Part shown: positions 1 to 5,046 of the stretch, one piece after another
Numbering within the stretch: position 1 is the first letter of the stretch
How the letters are laid out: each line of letters begins with the position of its first letter
From: Marinosulfonomonas sp.
Lineage (GTDB): Bacteria; Pseudomonadota; Alphaproteobacteria; Rhodobacterales; Rhodobacteraceae
Assembly (NCBI GenBank): GCA_002732995.1
Contig: NVTS01000012.1
Location: 9,846-14,891, forward strand
DNA length: 5,046 nt
Direction: 5' to 3'
Made by a program: the position numbers and the translations under genes
The notes under the pieces: model-generated
What the model was told of the DNA's origin: nothing
What the model saw: only the letters and a program-made list of their open reading frames with translations
The model's database searches: none

Positions 1-345
1 CAAACCGCCATCGTCGCCGCCTGTCGCACCCACGGGGTGCTGCCGGTTGACGGGCCGTTCGGTGATTTCTCGGATGATGAAGGTTTCATCGCACAGGCAC
101 GGCGTTCAGCCACCTTGGGCATGGTCGGAAAATGGGCGATCCACCCGAAACAAATCGCGCTGGCCAATGACGTCTTCACCCCGTCCGAGGAACAAGTCAC
201 CGAGGCCCGCGAAATCATTGCCGCCATGGAGCAAGCCAAGGCAAACAGCGAAGGTGCGACCGTTTACAAAGGGCGGCTGGTCGATATTGCCAGCATCAAA
301 CAAGCCGAGGTTATCGTGCGCCAATCCGAGATGATCGGCAAATAA
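1..345 (+). CDS. mcl1: L-malyl-CoA/beta-methylmalyl-CoA lyase, C-terminal part (5' end outside window)
   Basis: This is the last 114 codons of a HpcH/HpaI aldolase/citrate-lyase family protein; frame 1 is open from base 1 to the TAA at 343-345. The family enzyme reversibly cleaves beta-methylmalyl-CoA to glyoxylate and propionyl-CoA, and malyl-CoA to glyoxylate and acetyl-CoA. It works in the cytoplasm, in the ethylmalonyl-CoA pathway or related C2 assimilation. Visible family signatures are VDGPFGDFSDDEGF (about residues 16-29 of the fragment), ATLGMVGKWAIHPKQ and the C-terminal VYKGRLVDIASIKQAEVIVR. From memory these match Rhodobacter Mcl1 nearly word for word, and that protein is about 318 residues, so roughly 200 residues lie upstream. 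In known structures the C-terminal part acts as a lid over the active site. No clear terminator follows. The paralogous malyl-CoA thioesterase (Mcl2) is a less likely alternative. Confidence 0.93.
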   Translation, partial: QTAIVAACRTHGVLPVDGPFGDFSDDEGFIAQARRSATLGMVGKWAIHPKQIALANDVFTPSEEQVTEAREIIAAMEQAKANSEGATVYKGRLVDIASIKQAEVIVRQSEMIGK

Positions 346-376
346 CCGCGCCAATTTCAACCGCTAAAATGTCTCA

Positions 377-404
377 TTGTGTGCGCCGCACCCTGCCCTG
401 TATA
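377..404 (+). promoter_or_regulatory. Possible sigma70-type promoter before the LTxxQ-like gene
   Basis: TTGTGT (377-382) is followed after 16 bp by TGTATA (399-404), a loose -35/-10 pair about 54 bp upstream of the start codon at 458. The proposed -10 falls inside the first unit of the 14-bp tandem repeat at 396-423, so a protein bound there could block or position polymerase. The match is weak, and read-through from mcl1 is equally possible. Confidence 0.25.
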
Positions 405-423
405 CGGGGCCCTATCTACGGGG
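396..423. repeat. Tandem repeat of two 14-bp dyad units, possible operator
   Basis: CCCTGTATACGGGG (396-409) is followed directly by CCCTATCTACGGGG (410-423), with 12 of 14 positions identical. Each unit has CCC and GGGG arms around an AT-richer centre, so each is itself an imperfect dyad. The block also sits in a larger inverted repeat, CCTGCCC (392-398) with GGGCAGG (421-427). It lies 34 bp before the start codon of the small exported protein. The geometry suggests a regulator-binding site or an RNA hairpin in the leader. No T-run follows, so it is not a terminator. I do not recognise a known operator. Confidence 0.6.
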
Positions 424-457
424 CAGGAAACGCGCATAAACACACAAGGAAATATCC

Positions 458-868
458 ATGAAAACGCTTATCCTTTCCGCAGCCCTCGCTCTTGCACTGG
501 CTGGCAACGCTTTTGCTGCTGAAAAGACCGGACTGTCCGCCCCGATCATTATGCTCACTGGCGTCATCGCCAAAAACGTCGAGGTTCTGAAGCTGACCGA
601 CGAGCAGCAAGTCGTGTTGAAAGACTGGCTCGCCACCAAACCCGCCATGCGCAAAGGGTTCGAGGCCCAAGTCGTTGCAATGCGGACTGAACTATCCAGC
701 GCAATCCTGAGCGGCGCCCCGAAAGATACGCGCATCGCAATGGCCGGAAAAATTGGCGAAGCCGAAACCAAATTGCTGATGATGCGCTCGAATTGCGCCG
801 ACCATTGGCGCGCCGCACTAAGCGAAGAGCAATTCGCCCAAGCTGTTGAGTTGGCCGCCGCGAAATAA
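458..868 (+). CDS. Small exported protein with two LTxxQ-like motifs (Spy/CpxP-like)
   Basis: This is a 136-residue protein of unknown exact function. Residues 1-20 form a classic Sec signal peptide: Lys2, a Leu/Ala-rich core, then Ala-Phe-Ala as the likely signal peptidase I site after residue 20. The mature chain of about 116 residues looks mainly helical and carries LTDEQ (46-50) and LSEEQ (121-125). That spacing resembles the paired LTxxQ motifs of periplasmic Spy/CpxP-type chaperones and metal or stress sensors. It has a single cysteine in a Cys-x-x-His arrangement (C113, H116). The ATG at 458 is well supported: AAGGA (446-450) lies 7 nt upstream and the signal peptide begins at once. 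A strong terminator follows 20 bp after the stop, so this is the last gene of its transcript. Assignment to the Spy/CpxP group is inference from motif and layout; a simple hypothetical periplasmic protein is the cautious label. Confidence 0.85.
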   Translation: MKTLILSAALALALAGNAFAAEKTGLSAPIIMLTGVIAKNVEVLKLTDEQQVVLKDWLATKPAMRKGFEAQVVAMRTELSSAILSGAPKDTRIAMAGKIGEAETKLLMMRSNCADHWRAALSEEQFAQAVELAAAK

Positions 869-887
869 GCTGTCACATCTATACTTG

Positions 888-919
888 AAGGCCCCGAGGT
901 TTGCTTCGGGGCCTTTTTT
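888..919 (+). terminator. Rho-independent terminator after the LTxxQ-like gene
   Basis: AAGGCCCCGAGG (888-899) pairs with CTTCGGGGCCTT (904-915) in a 12-bp, GC-rich stem with one G-U pair and a TTTG loop (900-903), followed by TTTTTT (914-919). This is a textbook intrinsic terminator acting rightward. The opposite strand has no T-run after the stem, so it appears one-directional. It separates the mcl1/LTxxQ transcript from accA. Confidence 0.93.
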
Positions 920-1032
920 ATTTAATCAGGCGGCACATTAATGCCGGTCAGAAAATCACCCGGTGCAGTCTCCACCCGATGCCAATGAAACCGCCACAGC
1001 CGCATTTAACAAATCTTGCTGAACGGTCCCCG

Positions 1033-1061
1033 TTGCAAATCCTTTCGTGCACCTTCATATA
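1033..1061 (+). promoter_or_regulatory. Possible accA promoter
   Basis: TTGCAA (1033-1038) is followed after 17 bp by CATATA (1056-1061), in an AT-richer stretch about 30 bp before the accA start. Because a strong terminator lies upstream at 888-919, accA needs its own promoter somewhere in 920-1080, and this is the best pair I can see. The -10 element is a poor match, so the exact position is uncertain. Confidence 0.3.
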
Positions 1062-1080
1062 TCACAGCAACAGTATTTGC

Positions 1081-1085
1081 GGAGA
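1081..1085 (+). promoter_or_regulatory. Ribosome binding site that fixes the accA start
   Basis: GGAGA lies 5 nt before the ATG at 1091. It supports that start over a longer reading of the same frame beginning at 1016, which has no comparable site and would add 25 residues not expected in AccA. Confidence 0.75.
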
Positions 1086-1090
1086 ACACC

Positions 1091-2053
1091 ATGGCCAACT
1101 ACCTCGAATTTGAAAAACCGCTGGCGGAGATTGAAAGCAAAGCCGATGAGCTGCGCACGATGGCCCGCGCCAGCGAGGAAATGGATGTCGAAGCCGAGGC
1201 CGCAGCGCTTGATAAAAAAGCCGCTGCCATGCTGACAGACCTATATAAGGATCTGACCCCGTGGCGCAAATGTCAGGTTGCCCGCCACCCTGACCGGCCC
1301 CATTGCAAGGACTACATCAACGCGCTGTTCAACGAATATACCCCGCTGGCTGGCGATAGGAACTTTGCCGATGACCACGCCGTCATGGGCGGTCTGGCCC
1401 GTCTGGGCGACACCCCTGTGGTGGTGATCGGGTTGGAAAAAGGCCATGACACCAAAACCCGCATTGAACGAAATTTCGGCATGGCCCGCCCCGAAGGATA
1501 CCGCAAAGTGATCCGCCTGATGGAGCTGGCCGACAAGTTCGGACTGCCGATCATCACATTGGTCGACACCCCCGGCGCCTACCCCGGCAAAGGTGCCGAG
1601 GAACGCGGCCAATCCGAGGCGATTGCGCGATCAACCGAAAAATGCCTGCAAGTCAAAGTGCCGCTGATTTCGGTGATCATCGGCGAAGGTGGCTCTGGCG
1701 GCGCGGTGGCGCTTGCCACCGCCAACAGGTTGCTGATGCTGGAGCATTCGGTTTATTCGGTGATCAGCCCCGAAGGCTGTGCCTCGATCCTGTGGAAGGA
1801 CGCCGAAAAGATGCGCGAAGCCGCCGAAGCCTTGCGCCTGACCGCGCAGGATTTGAAACAGCTGGGTGTTGCGGATGTGATCATTGCGGAGCCCGCTGGC
1901 GGCGCCCAGCGCAACCGAGAGGCAGCAATCCAGAGTGTGGGCAAGGTGCTAAAGGCCACGCTGAAAGAGCTGTCCAAGAAAAAGCCGAACGCCTTGGTCA
2001 AGGACCGGCGCGACAAGTTTCTGGCGATCGGCTCCAAAGGTTTGGCAGCCTAG
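1091..2053 (+). CDS. accA: Acetyl-CoA carboxylase carboxyltransferase subunit alpha
   Basis: This is a complete 320-residue AccA, close to the 319 residues of the E. coli protein. With AccD it forms the alpha2-beta2 carboxyltransferase that moves CO2 from carboxybiotin on AccB to acetyl-CoA, giving malonyl-CoA for fatty acid synthesis in the cytoplasm. The N-terminal helical segment (about 1-55) opens with [12 protein letters not shown], typical of AccA. The crotonase-fold core carries DTPGAYPG (159-166), the glycine-rich GEGGSGG (198-204) that helps form the oxyanion pocket, and [11 protein letters not shown] (225-235). No key motif is missing. It stands alone: accD is not next to it, as is usual in proteobacteria, and a terminator upstream (888-919) isolates it. 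It converges with the leftward operon, with 33 bp between stop codons. Confidence 0.98.
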   Translation: MANYLEFEKPLAEIESKADELRTMARASEEMDVEAEAAALDKKAAAMLTDLYKDLTPWRKCQVARHPDRPHCKDYINALFNEYTPLAGDRNFADDHAVMGGLARLGDTPVVVIGLEKGHDTKTRIERNFGMARPEGYRKVIRLMELADKFGLPIITLVDTPGAYPGKGAEERGQSEAIARSTEKCLQVKVPLISVIIGEGGSGGAVALATANRLLMLEHSVYSVISPEGCASILWKDAEKMREAAEALRLTAQDLKQLGVADVIIAEPAGGAQRNREAAIQSVGKVLKATLKELSKKKPNALVKDRRDKFLAIGSKGLAA

Positions 2054-2086
2054 CGAAGAAAGCTGTAAGGCTTGATGAGCGCTGTG

Positions 2087-2740
2087 CTAACCATAGGTTC
2101 GTGCATGCGTTCTGTTCGGCTGCTCCAGATGCGGTATGGCCCCGAACTGGGTCAGATGCAGGTCACCCCCCACCAGTTCAAATTTGTGAACCGAGGTGTT
2201 CATCACCTTCAAAAACAGCTTGGTCTTTTTCACCATATCCAGCCCCAGCGCAATCGCCGCCAAGGTTGCGATCACGCCGGTTGAGGTGACCAGCACAATG
2301 CGCCCGTCCTGACCCGCCGCATTATGCAATGCACCCATGATCCGGCTGCAAAATTCGTCATATGTTTCCAGCCCCCCGTCCACATTGCCGTTCCGCCACA
2401 CATCCAACAGCTGCGGCACATGCAGGGCAAAGGATTGAATATCACCCGGGATTGCCACTCCGTCGCTGGCGCGCAGGCTTTCGGCCAGCCCGAAATAATC
2501 CAGCTCGTTCAGCCGCGCATCGGTATTGTGCGGCACCCCCGCCAGCGCCATAGATTCTACCGTTTCAATCTGGCGCGTCATCACACCTGATATGACCTGA
2601 TCAAAGGGCTGGCCCTCGCGTAAAACCTCGCCCAGCCATCGCGCTTGCTGATGGCCCAGATCAGACAGGCTGTCATAGCTGGCTTCGTCCTTGGCCCCGG
2701 TCTGGGCTTGACCGTGGCGGATCAGGGTCAGTTCTACCAC
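2087..2740 (-). CDS. Histidine phosphatase superfamily protein (phosphoglycerate mutase-like), substrate unknown
   Basis: This 217-residue protein has the histidine phosphatase fold. The phosphate-accepting motif LIRHGQ is at residues 6-11 (R8, H9). R56, in SGVMTRQIET, is the second phosphate-binding arginine. E79, in LNELDYFG, fits the acid catalyst. The usual late Ser-His-Gly-Gly motif, whose His holds the phosphate, reads LVTSTGVIA here, so S153 occupies the His position. The enzyme may be a divergent subgroup with altered activity. I chose the GTG at 2740: it starts nine codons inside the longest open frame, places M-V-E-L just before the RHG motif as is normal, and has AAGGA 6 nt upstream. 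This start overlaps the preceding PPOX gene by 7 nt, which suggests translational coupling. It is the last gene of the leftward operon. Substrate cannot be told from sequence; a true glycolytic phosphoglycerate mutase is unlikely. Confidence 0.88.
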   Translation of the reverse strand: MVELTLIRHGQAQTGAKDEASYDSLSDLGHQQARWLGEVLREGQPFDQVISGVMTRQIETVESMALAGVPHNTDARLNELDYFGLAESLRASDGVAIPGDIQSFALHVPQLLDVWRNGNVDGGLETYDEFCSRIMGALHNAAGQDGRIVLVTSTGVIATLAAIALGLDMVKKTKLFLKVMNTSVHKFELVGGDLHLTQFGAIPHLEQPNRTHARTYG

Positions 2741-3339
2741 ATTGTTTCCTTGGCCTGTGCGCCCCAAGCGCGATCATAGCTCTCACCATCAAACGTGCCA
2801 CCGGTCATTTCCTTCAGCATGTCGCCAACAGTTGGCAGCCCTTCGGACAAATCCCCGTCGCTCCACAAACCGGCCCGCATCACCGCACGCGCACATTGGG
2901 AATATATTTCGGCAATTTTGATGATGATCACCGAGCGGGGATGCTTGCCATTCACCTCGAACCGCGCCAGCATACCGGCGTCCGTCGTGACCTTGGCACG
3001 GCCATTCACCCGCATCACAGTGGTTGATCCCGCCACCATGAACATCAGCGCAATCCGTTCGTCCGCAATGATATTGCGCAGGGTATCCATACGGTTATTG
3101 CCGCGCCAGTCGGGCAGCGCCAACGTCTGTTGATCCAGTTCAACCACCACCGGCCCCGCATCCCCACGCGGTGATCCATCGGTGCCATCCGGCCCGACAG
3201 TCGAGAGAATACAAAACCGGCTGCGCATGATCCACTTGCGATACGTCGGGGTCAAATGATGCGCGACCTTGATGATCGCGGCCTCGCCCGGTTGCCCGTA
3301 AATCGCCTCAAGCGCCTCGATTGTATCAACGTATTCCAT
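2734..3339 (-). CDS. Pyridoxamine 5'-phosphate oxidase-like FMN-binding protein (DR_2398-type family)
   Basis: This 201-residue protein belongs to the PPOX-class split-barrel flavoproteins and resembles the DR_2398 family of about 200 residues. Family signatures are ILSTVGPDGTDGSPRGDAG (44-62), LPDWRGNNRMDTLRNI (75-90, expected to contact the FMN phosphate), GSTTVMRVNGRAKV (104-117) and the C-terminal EIYSQCARAVMRAGLW (144-159). It is expected to be a cytoplasmic dimer binding FMN, or possibly another flavin. The reaction is unknown, and it is not the PdxH of vitamin B6 synthesis, which has different signature motifs. The ATG at 3339 shares one base with the stop of the upstream acyltransferase gene (TGATG). 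There is no good Shine-Dalgarno at normal distance, only G-rich bases at 3351-3359, so translation probably depends on coupling to the gene before. Confidence 0.9.
   Translation of the reverse strand: MEYVDTIEALEAIYGQPGEAAIIKVAHHLTPTYRKWIMRSRFCILSTVGPDGTDGSPRGDAGPVVVELDQQTLALPDWRGNNRMDTLRNIIADERIALMFMVAGSTTVMRVNGRAKVTTDAGMLARFEVNGKHPRSVIIIKIAEIYSQCARAVMRAGLWSDGDLSEGLPTVGDMLKEMTGGTFDGESYDRAWGAQAKETMW
2747..2751 (-). promoter_or_regulatory. Ribosome binding site that fixes the GTG start of the histidine phosphatase gene
   Basis: AAGGA on the minus strand lies 6 nt before the GTG at 2740-2738, inside the last codons of the upstream PPOX gene. It favours that GTG over the more upstream TTG at 2767, and fits start-stop coupling between the two genes. 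Confidence 0.65.
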
Positions 3340-4067
3340 CAGCTTTCAAACCCCGCCTCGGCCATCAACCTGTCCGATGCCGCCTCGACCACCTGTTCCA
3401 ACTCGGCCATAAACTCATCACGCGGTTTGCCAGCGGGAATACGTGGCAAAAACTCAAGCACCGCCACGCCCGGCTTGCGGTAAACCCCGCGTTTGGGCCA
3501 AAACACCCCGACATTGGTGGCGGCAGGCACACAGTCCATCCCGGTTTGCTCATACAGCAATCCGGTGCCGATTTTGTAAGGTGCCTTAACGCCCGGCGCG
3601 ATGCGGGTGCCTTGCGGGTAAATCAACAACTGGCCGGGCAGGTTTTTACCGCTGGCCACATCCGCCTTCATCTTGGCAATCGCCTTGCCGCGCTTGCCGC
3701 GATTGACCGGTACATTGCCCATCCGCGAGCCGAAAAAGCGAAACACCGGCAGGTAATGCAATTCGCGTTTGATAATCACACGGGGCTGCCACGCGACGCT
3801 GATAATCAGGATCACATCCAGAAATGACTGGTGTTTAGAGGCAATCATGCAGGCGTCTGTCGGCACCTCGCCACGCACTTCGGTTTTCAGCCCGACGATC
3901 CATGCTAGGGACCAGCGGCAATAGCGCGAATAGGTTTTGACGTAGGAATAAACCGCGCGCCGGTTGAAAATGGCAAACGGCAGATAGACCAGCGCCATCA
4001 ATGGCAGCGCCAGATACATCTGGATCGAAAAAATCAGGCTTCGCAGCCATTGAATCGCATATCCCAT
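3339..4067 (-). CDS. plsC: 1-acyl-sn-glycerol-3-phosphate acyltransferase (PlsC family)
   Basis: This is a complete 242-residue PlsC-type acyltransferase. It adds the second acyl chain to lysophosphatidic acid to make phosphatidic acid, the precursor of membrane phospholipids, at the inner face of the cytoplasmic membrane. Residues about 11-34 form a hydrophobic membrane segment. The catalytic HX4D motif is HQSFLD (H79, D84); motif II is VPVNRGKRG (119-127); motif III reads YPQGTR (150-155), with Gln152 where many family members have Glu; and VPAATNVG (180-187) is motif IV. The ATG at 4067 overlaps the ftsX stop by one base (TGATG) and has GGGAG 8 nt upstream. The frame stays open to 4487, but that extension only shadows ftsX. 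The position directly after ftsEX suggests coordinated expression of division and membrane synthesis. An ornithine-lipid or other lysolipid acyltransferase role cannot be excluded. Confidence 0.92.
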   Translation of the reverse strand: MGYAIQWLRSLIFSIQMYLALPLMALVYLPFAIFNRRAVYSYVKTYSRYCRWSLAWIVGLKTEVRGEVPTDACMIASKHQSFLDVILIISVAWQPRVIIKRELHYLPVFRFFGSRMGNVPVNRGKRGKAIAKMKADVASGKNLPGQLLIYPQGTRIAPGVKAPYKIGTGLLYEQTGMDCVPAATNVGVFWPKRGVYRKPGVAVLEFLPRIPAGKPRDEFMAELEQVVEAASDRLMAEAGFES

Positions 4068-4972
4068 CAGGTCAGCTCCCTTAAACTGCGCAAAGCCGCA
4101 GCGCGGGTTGCCCAAAACGCCACGCCGCCTGCCAATGGGGGTATGACAAATGGCCATAACCAATGCCAGCCCTGAAATCCCAGCCCGGTCAGGAACCCGC
4201 CTGCGACCGATGCACTGGGTAAAAATGCCACCGCGATCATCCCCGCGAGCGATCCGACCGCAGCCCCCGTCAAGGCCCGCAAGGTGAACCGGCGCACAAA
4301 GGCCCGCGCGATATAATCGTCCAGCGCCCCGACCAGCCGCAACACGCGGATCACTTGTGCATTTGCCGCCAATGCTGCATTCGCCGCCAGAGTAATCATT
4401 GCGCCCGTTGCCAATGCGATCAACAGGATCGAAATGAACCCGAGCGAGCGCAGCCGCCCTGCCGCCTTGACCAGCGGTTTGCGCCACCGCGTGTGATCAT
4501 CCAGCACCGCCCCCGGGGCCTCGGCTGACAGCCGCAGCCGCAGCCCGTCGGTGTCATAACCATCGCTGTCTTCAATCACCTCGATCAACCGCGGTATCGG
4601 CAGGCTTTCAATCGGCAATCCCGGGCCAAACCACGGCTCCAGCAGTGCCCTTTGCTCATCGTCACTTAACACCCGTGCCTCGGCCACCCCGGGTGTTGTG
4701 CGCAACACCTCGACGGCGGCGCGGGTCTGGGCCTCCATTTGGCCCGCCGGTGCTGAAATACGCACGGTGGATGAGCGCGCCAGCTCAGACGACCACCGAT
4801 CCGCCAACCGCCCCGTTGCCAGCGACAACGCCATCGCAAACACCACCAGAAACGCCATCGCCGCCGATGTGAACAACGTCAACGTGGCGGTATATCCGCT
4901 GGGCGGCACCACCTGGTTGGCTTGCTTGTCACCCTTTAGCAACGCAAACATCTTATCCTTGTTCAGCTTCAC
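4067..4972 (-). CDS. ftsX: Cell division protein FtsX (permease-like subunit of FtsEX)
   Basis: This is a complete 301-residue FtsX. With the ATPase FtsE it forms an ABC-transporter-like complex in the inner membrane that is recruited to the septum and controls peptidoglycan hydrolysis in the periplasm; it is not known to transport a substrate. The layout is typical: a short cytoplasmic N-terminus, TM1 (about 31-53), a periplasmic domain (about 54-175) with LLEPWFG (110-116), then TM2 (about 176-198), TM3 (about 233-252) and TM4 (about 271-290). The loop after TM2, with VIRVLRLVGALDDYIARAFV (207-226), matches the conserved FtsX segment that meets FtsE. The start is GTG at 4972, overlapping the ftsE stop in GTGA by 4 nt, with a G-rich stretch at 4977-4987 upstream. 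FtsX in this group is weakly conserved in primary sequence, but order and topology make the call firm. Confidence 0.93.
   Translation of the reverse strand: MKLNKDKMFALLKGDKQANQVVPPSGYTATLTLFTSAAMAFLVVFAMALSLATGRLADRWSSELARSSTVRISAPAGQMEAQTRAAVEVLRTTPGVAEARVLSDDEQRALLEPWFGPGLPIESLPIPRLIEVIEDSDGYDTDGLRLRLSAEAPGAVLDDHTRWRKPLVKAAGRLRSLGFISILLIALATGAMITLAANAALAANAQVIRVLRLVGALDDYIARAFVRRFTLRALTGAAVGSLAGMIAVAFLPSASVAGGFLTGLGFQGWHWLWPFVIPPLAGGVAFWATRAAALRSLRELT
4076..4080 (-). promoter_or_regulatory. Ribosome binding site that fixes the plsC start
   Basis: GGGAG on the minus strand lies 8 nt before the ATG at 4067, within the last codons of ftsX. It supports the TGATG start-stop junction as the true beginning of plsC. 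Confidence 0.7.
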
Positions 4973-5046
4973 AAATCCGCCCCCGCCAATTGCAACCGCC
5001 TATTGTTAATCCGCAACACCCGCGCATTGACCTGTGATTTCGCCGC
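4969..5046 (-). CDS. ftsE: Cell division ATP-binding protein FtsE, last 25 residues (rest outside window)
   Basis: Reading leftward from 5046, one frame stays open for 25 codons to a TGA at 4971-4969 and ends in VLRINNRRLQLAGADL. The pattern of a beta-strand-like VLRI followed by a basic and polar tail is what the C-terminus of an FtsE ABC ATPase looks like. The stop overlaps the ftsX GTG start by 4 nt, the normal ftsE-ftsX arrangement. No nucleotide-binding motif is inside the window, so the identity rests mainly on position. It would be the motor subunit of FtsEX. Confidence 0.8.
   Translation of the reverse strand, partial: AAKSQVNARVLRINNRRLQLAGADL

Noticed and set aside
392..427. Inverted repeat as terminator of mcl1
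   Set aside because: The loop is long and no T-run follows; the tandem-repeat reading explains the bases better.
412..876. Long open frame on the minus strand (154 codons) opposite the LTxxQ-like gene
   Set aside because: It mirrors a well-supported gene with signal peptide, RBS and terminator; its protein is low in recognisable features and reads like reverse-frame noise.
931..946. Small hairpin CGGCA-CATTAA-TGCCG before accA
   Set aside because: Only a 5-bp stem without a T-run or RBS overlap; such palindromes arise by chance and nothing shows a role.
1016..1090. N-terminal extension of accA by 25 codons
   Set aside because: The ATG at 1091 has GGAGA 5 nt upstream and gives the normal AccA length and N-terminus.
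2059..2073. Possible terminator stem between accA and the phosphatase gene
   Set aside because: The stem is only 4 bp and AT-rich, with no convincing T-tract.
1642..2289. 215-codon plus-strand frame overlapping the end of accA and the phosphatase gene
   Set aside because: It crosses two firm genes on opposite strands, is rich in Arg, Ala and Pro in a disordered pattern, and has no family motif.
2741..2767. Upstream TTG start for the histidine phosphatase gene
   Set aside because: It would add nine residues and overlap the previous gene more deeply; the GTG at 2740 has a proper RBS and places the RHG motif at the usual distance.
3321..3827. 168-codon plus-strand frame opposite plsC
   Set aside because: It is antisense to a protein with all acyltransferase motifs and has no recognisable feature of its own.
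4068..4487. N-terminal extension of plsC by 140 codons
   Set aside because: It lies wholly within ftsX in another frame and shows no PlsC-like sequence; the TGATG junction at 4067 is the natural start.

Overview
This window looks like ordinary chromosome from an alphaproteobacterium of the Rhodobacteraceae/Roseobacter type. That placement rests on three things: a malyl-CoA lyase C-terminus that reads almost like the Rhodobacter enzyme, the ftsE-ftsX-plsC gene order, and moderately GC-rich codon use that looks uniform across all genes. I see no sign of a mobile element, prophage, CRISPR array, tRNA or rRNA, and no obvious foreign segment. I did not find an exotic new system, and the findings are modest.

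The left half is transcribed rightward. It opens with the 3' end of an L-malyl-CoA/beta-methylmalyl-CoA lyase gene (mcl1, 1-345), which belongs to the ethylmalonyl-CoA pathway and glyoxylate metabolism. After a 112-bp gap holding an unusual 14-bp tandem repeat comes a small exported protein (458-868) with two LTxxQ-like motifs, in the manner of Spy/CpxP proteins. It ends in a strong intrinsic terminator (888-919). Then, from its own leader region, comes accA (1091-2053), the alpha subunit of acetyl-CoA carboxylase carboxyltransferase.

The right half is transcribed leftward as one compact run: ftsE (only the last 25 codons, 4969-5046), ftsX (4067-4972), a PlsC-type acyltransferase (3339-4067), a PPOX-class flavoprotein (2734-3339) and a histidine-phosphatase-fold protein (2087-2740). 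Every junction in this run overlaps, by 4, 1, 1 and 7 nt, which strongly suggests one transcript with translational coupling. It meets accA tail to tail with only 33 bp between the stop codons.

Functionally, the window joins acyl-CoA and lipid metabolism (Mcl1, AccA, PlsC) to cell-envelope division (FtsEX). Acetyl-CoA is a product of Mcl1 and the substrate of acetyl-CoA carboxylase, and PlsC builds the membrane phospholipid precursor. The two last genes of the leftward operon have no assigned substrate. The points most worth checking are a Ser where the second catalytic His of the phosphatase is expected, the tandem 14-bp dyad repeat before the LTxxQ gene, and the operon linking division and phospholipid synthesis to two orphan enzymes.
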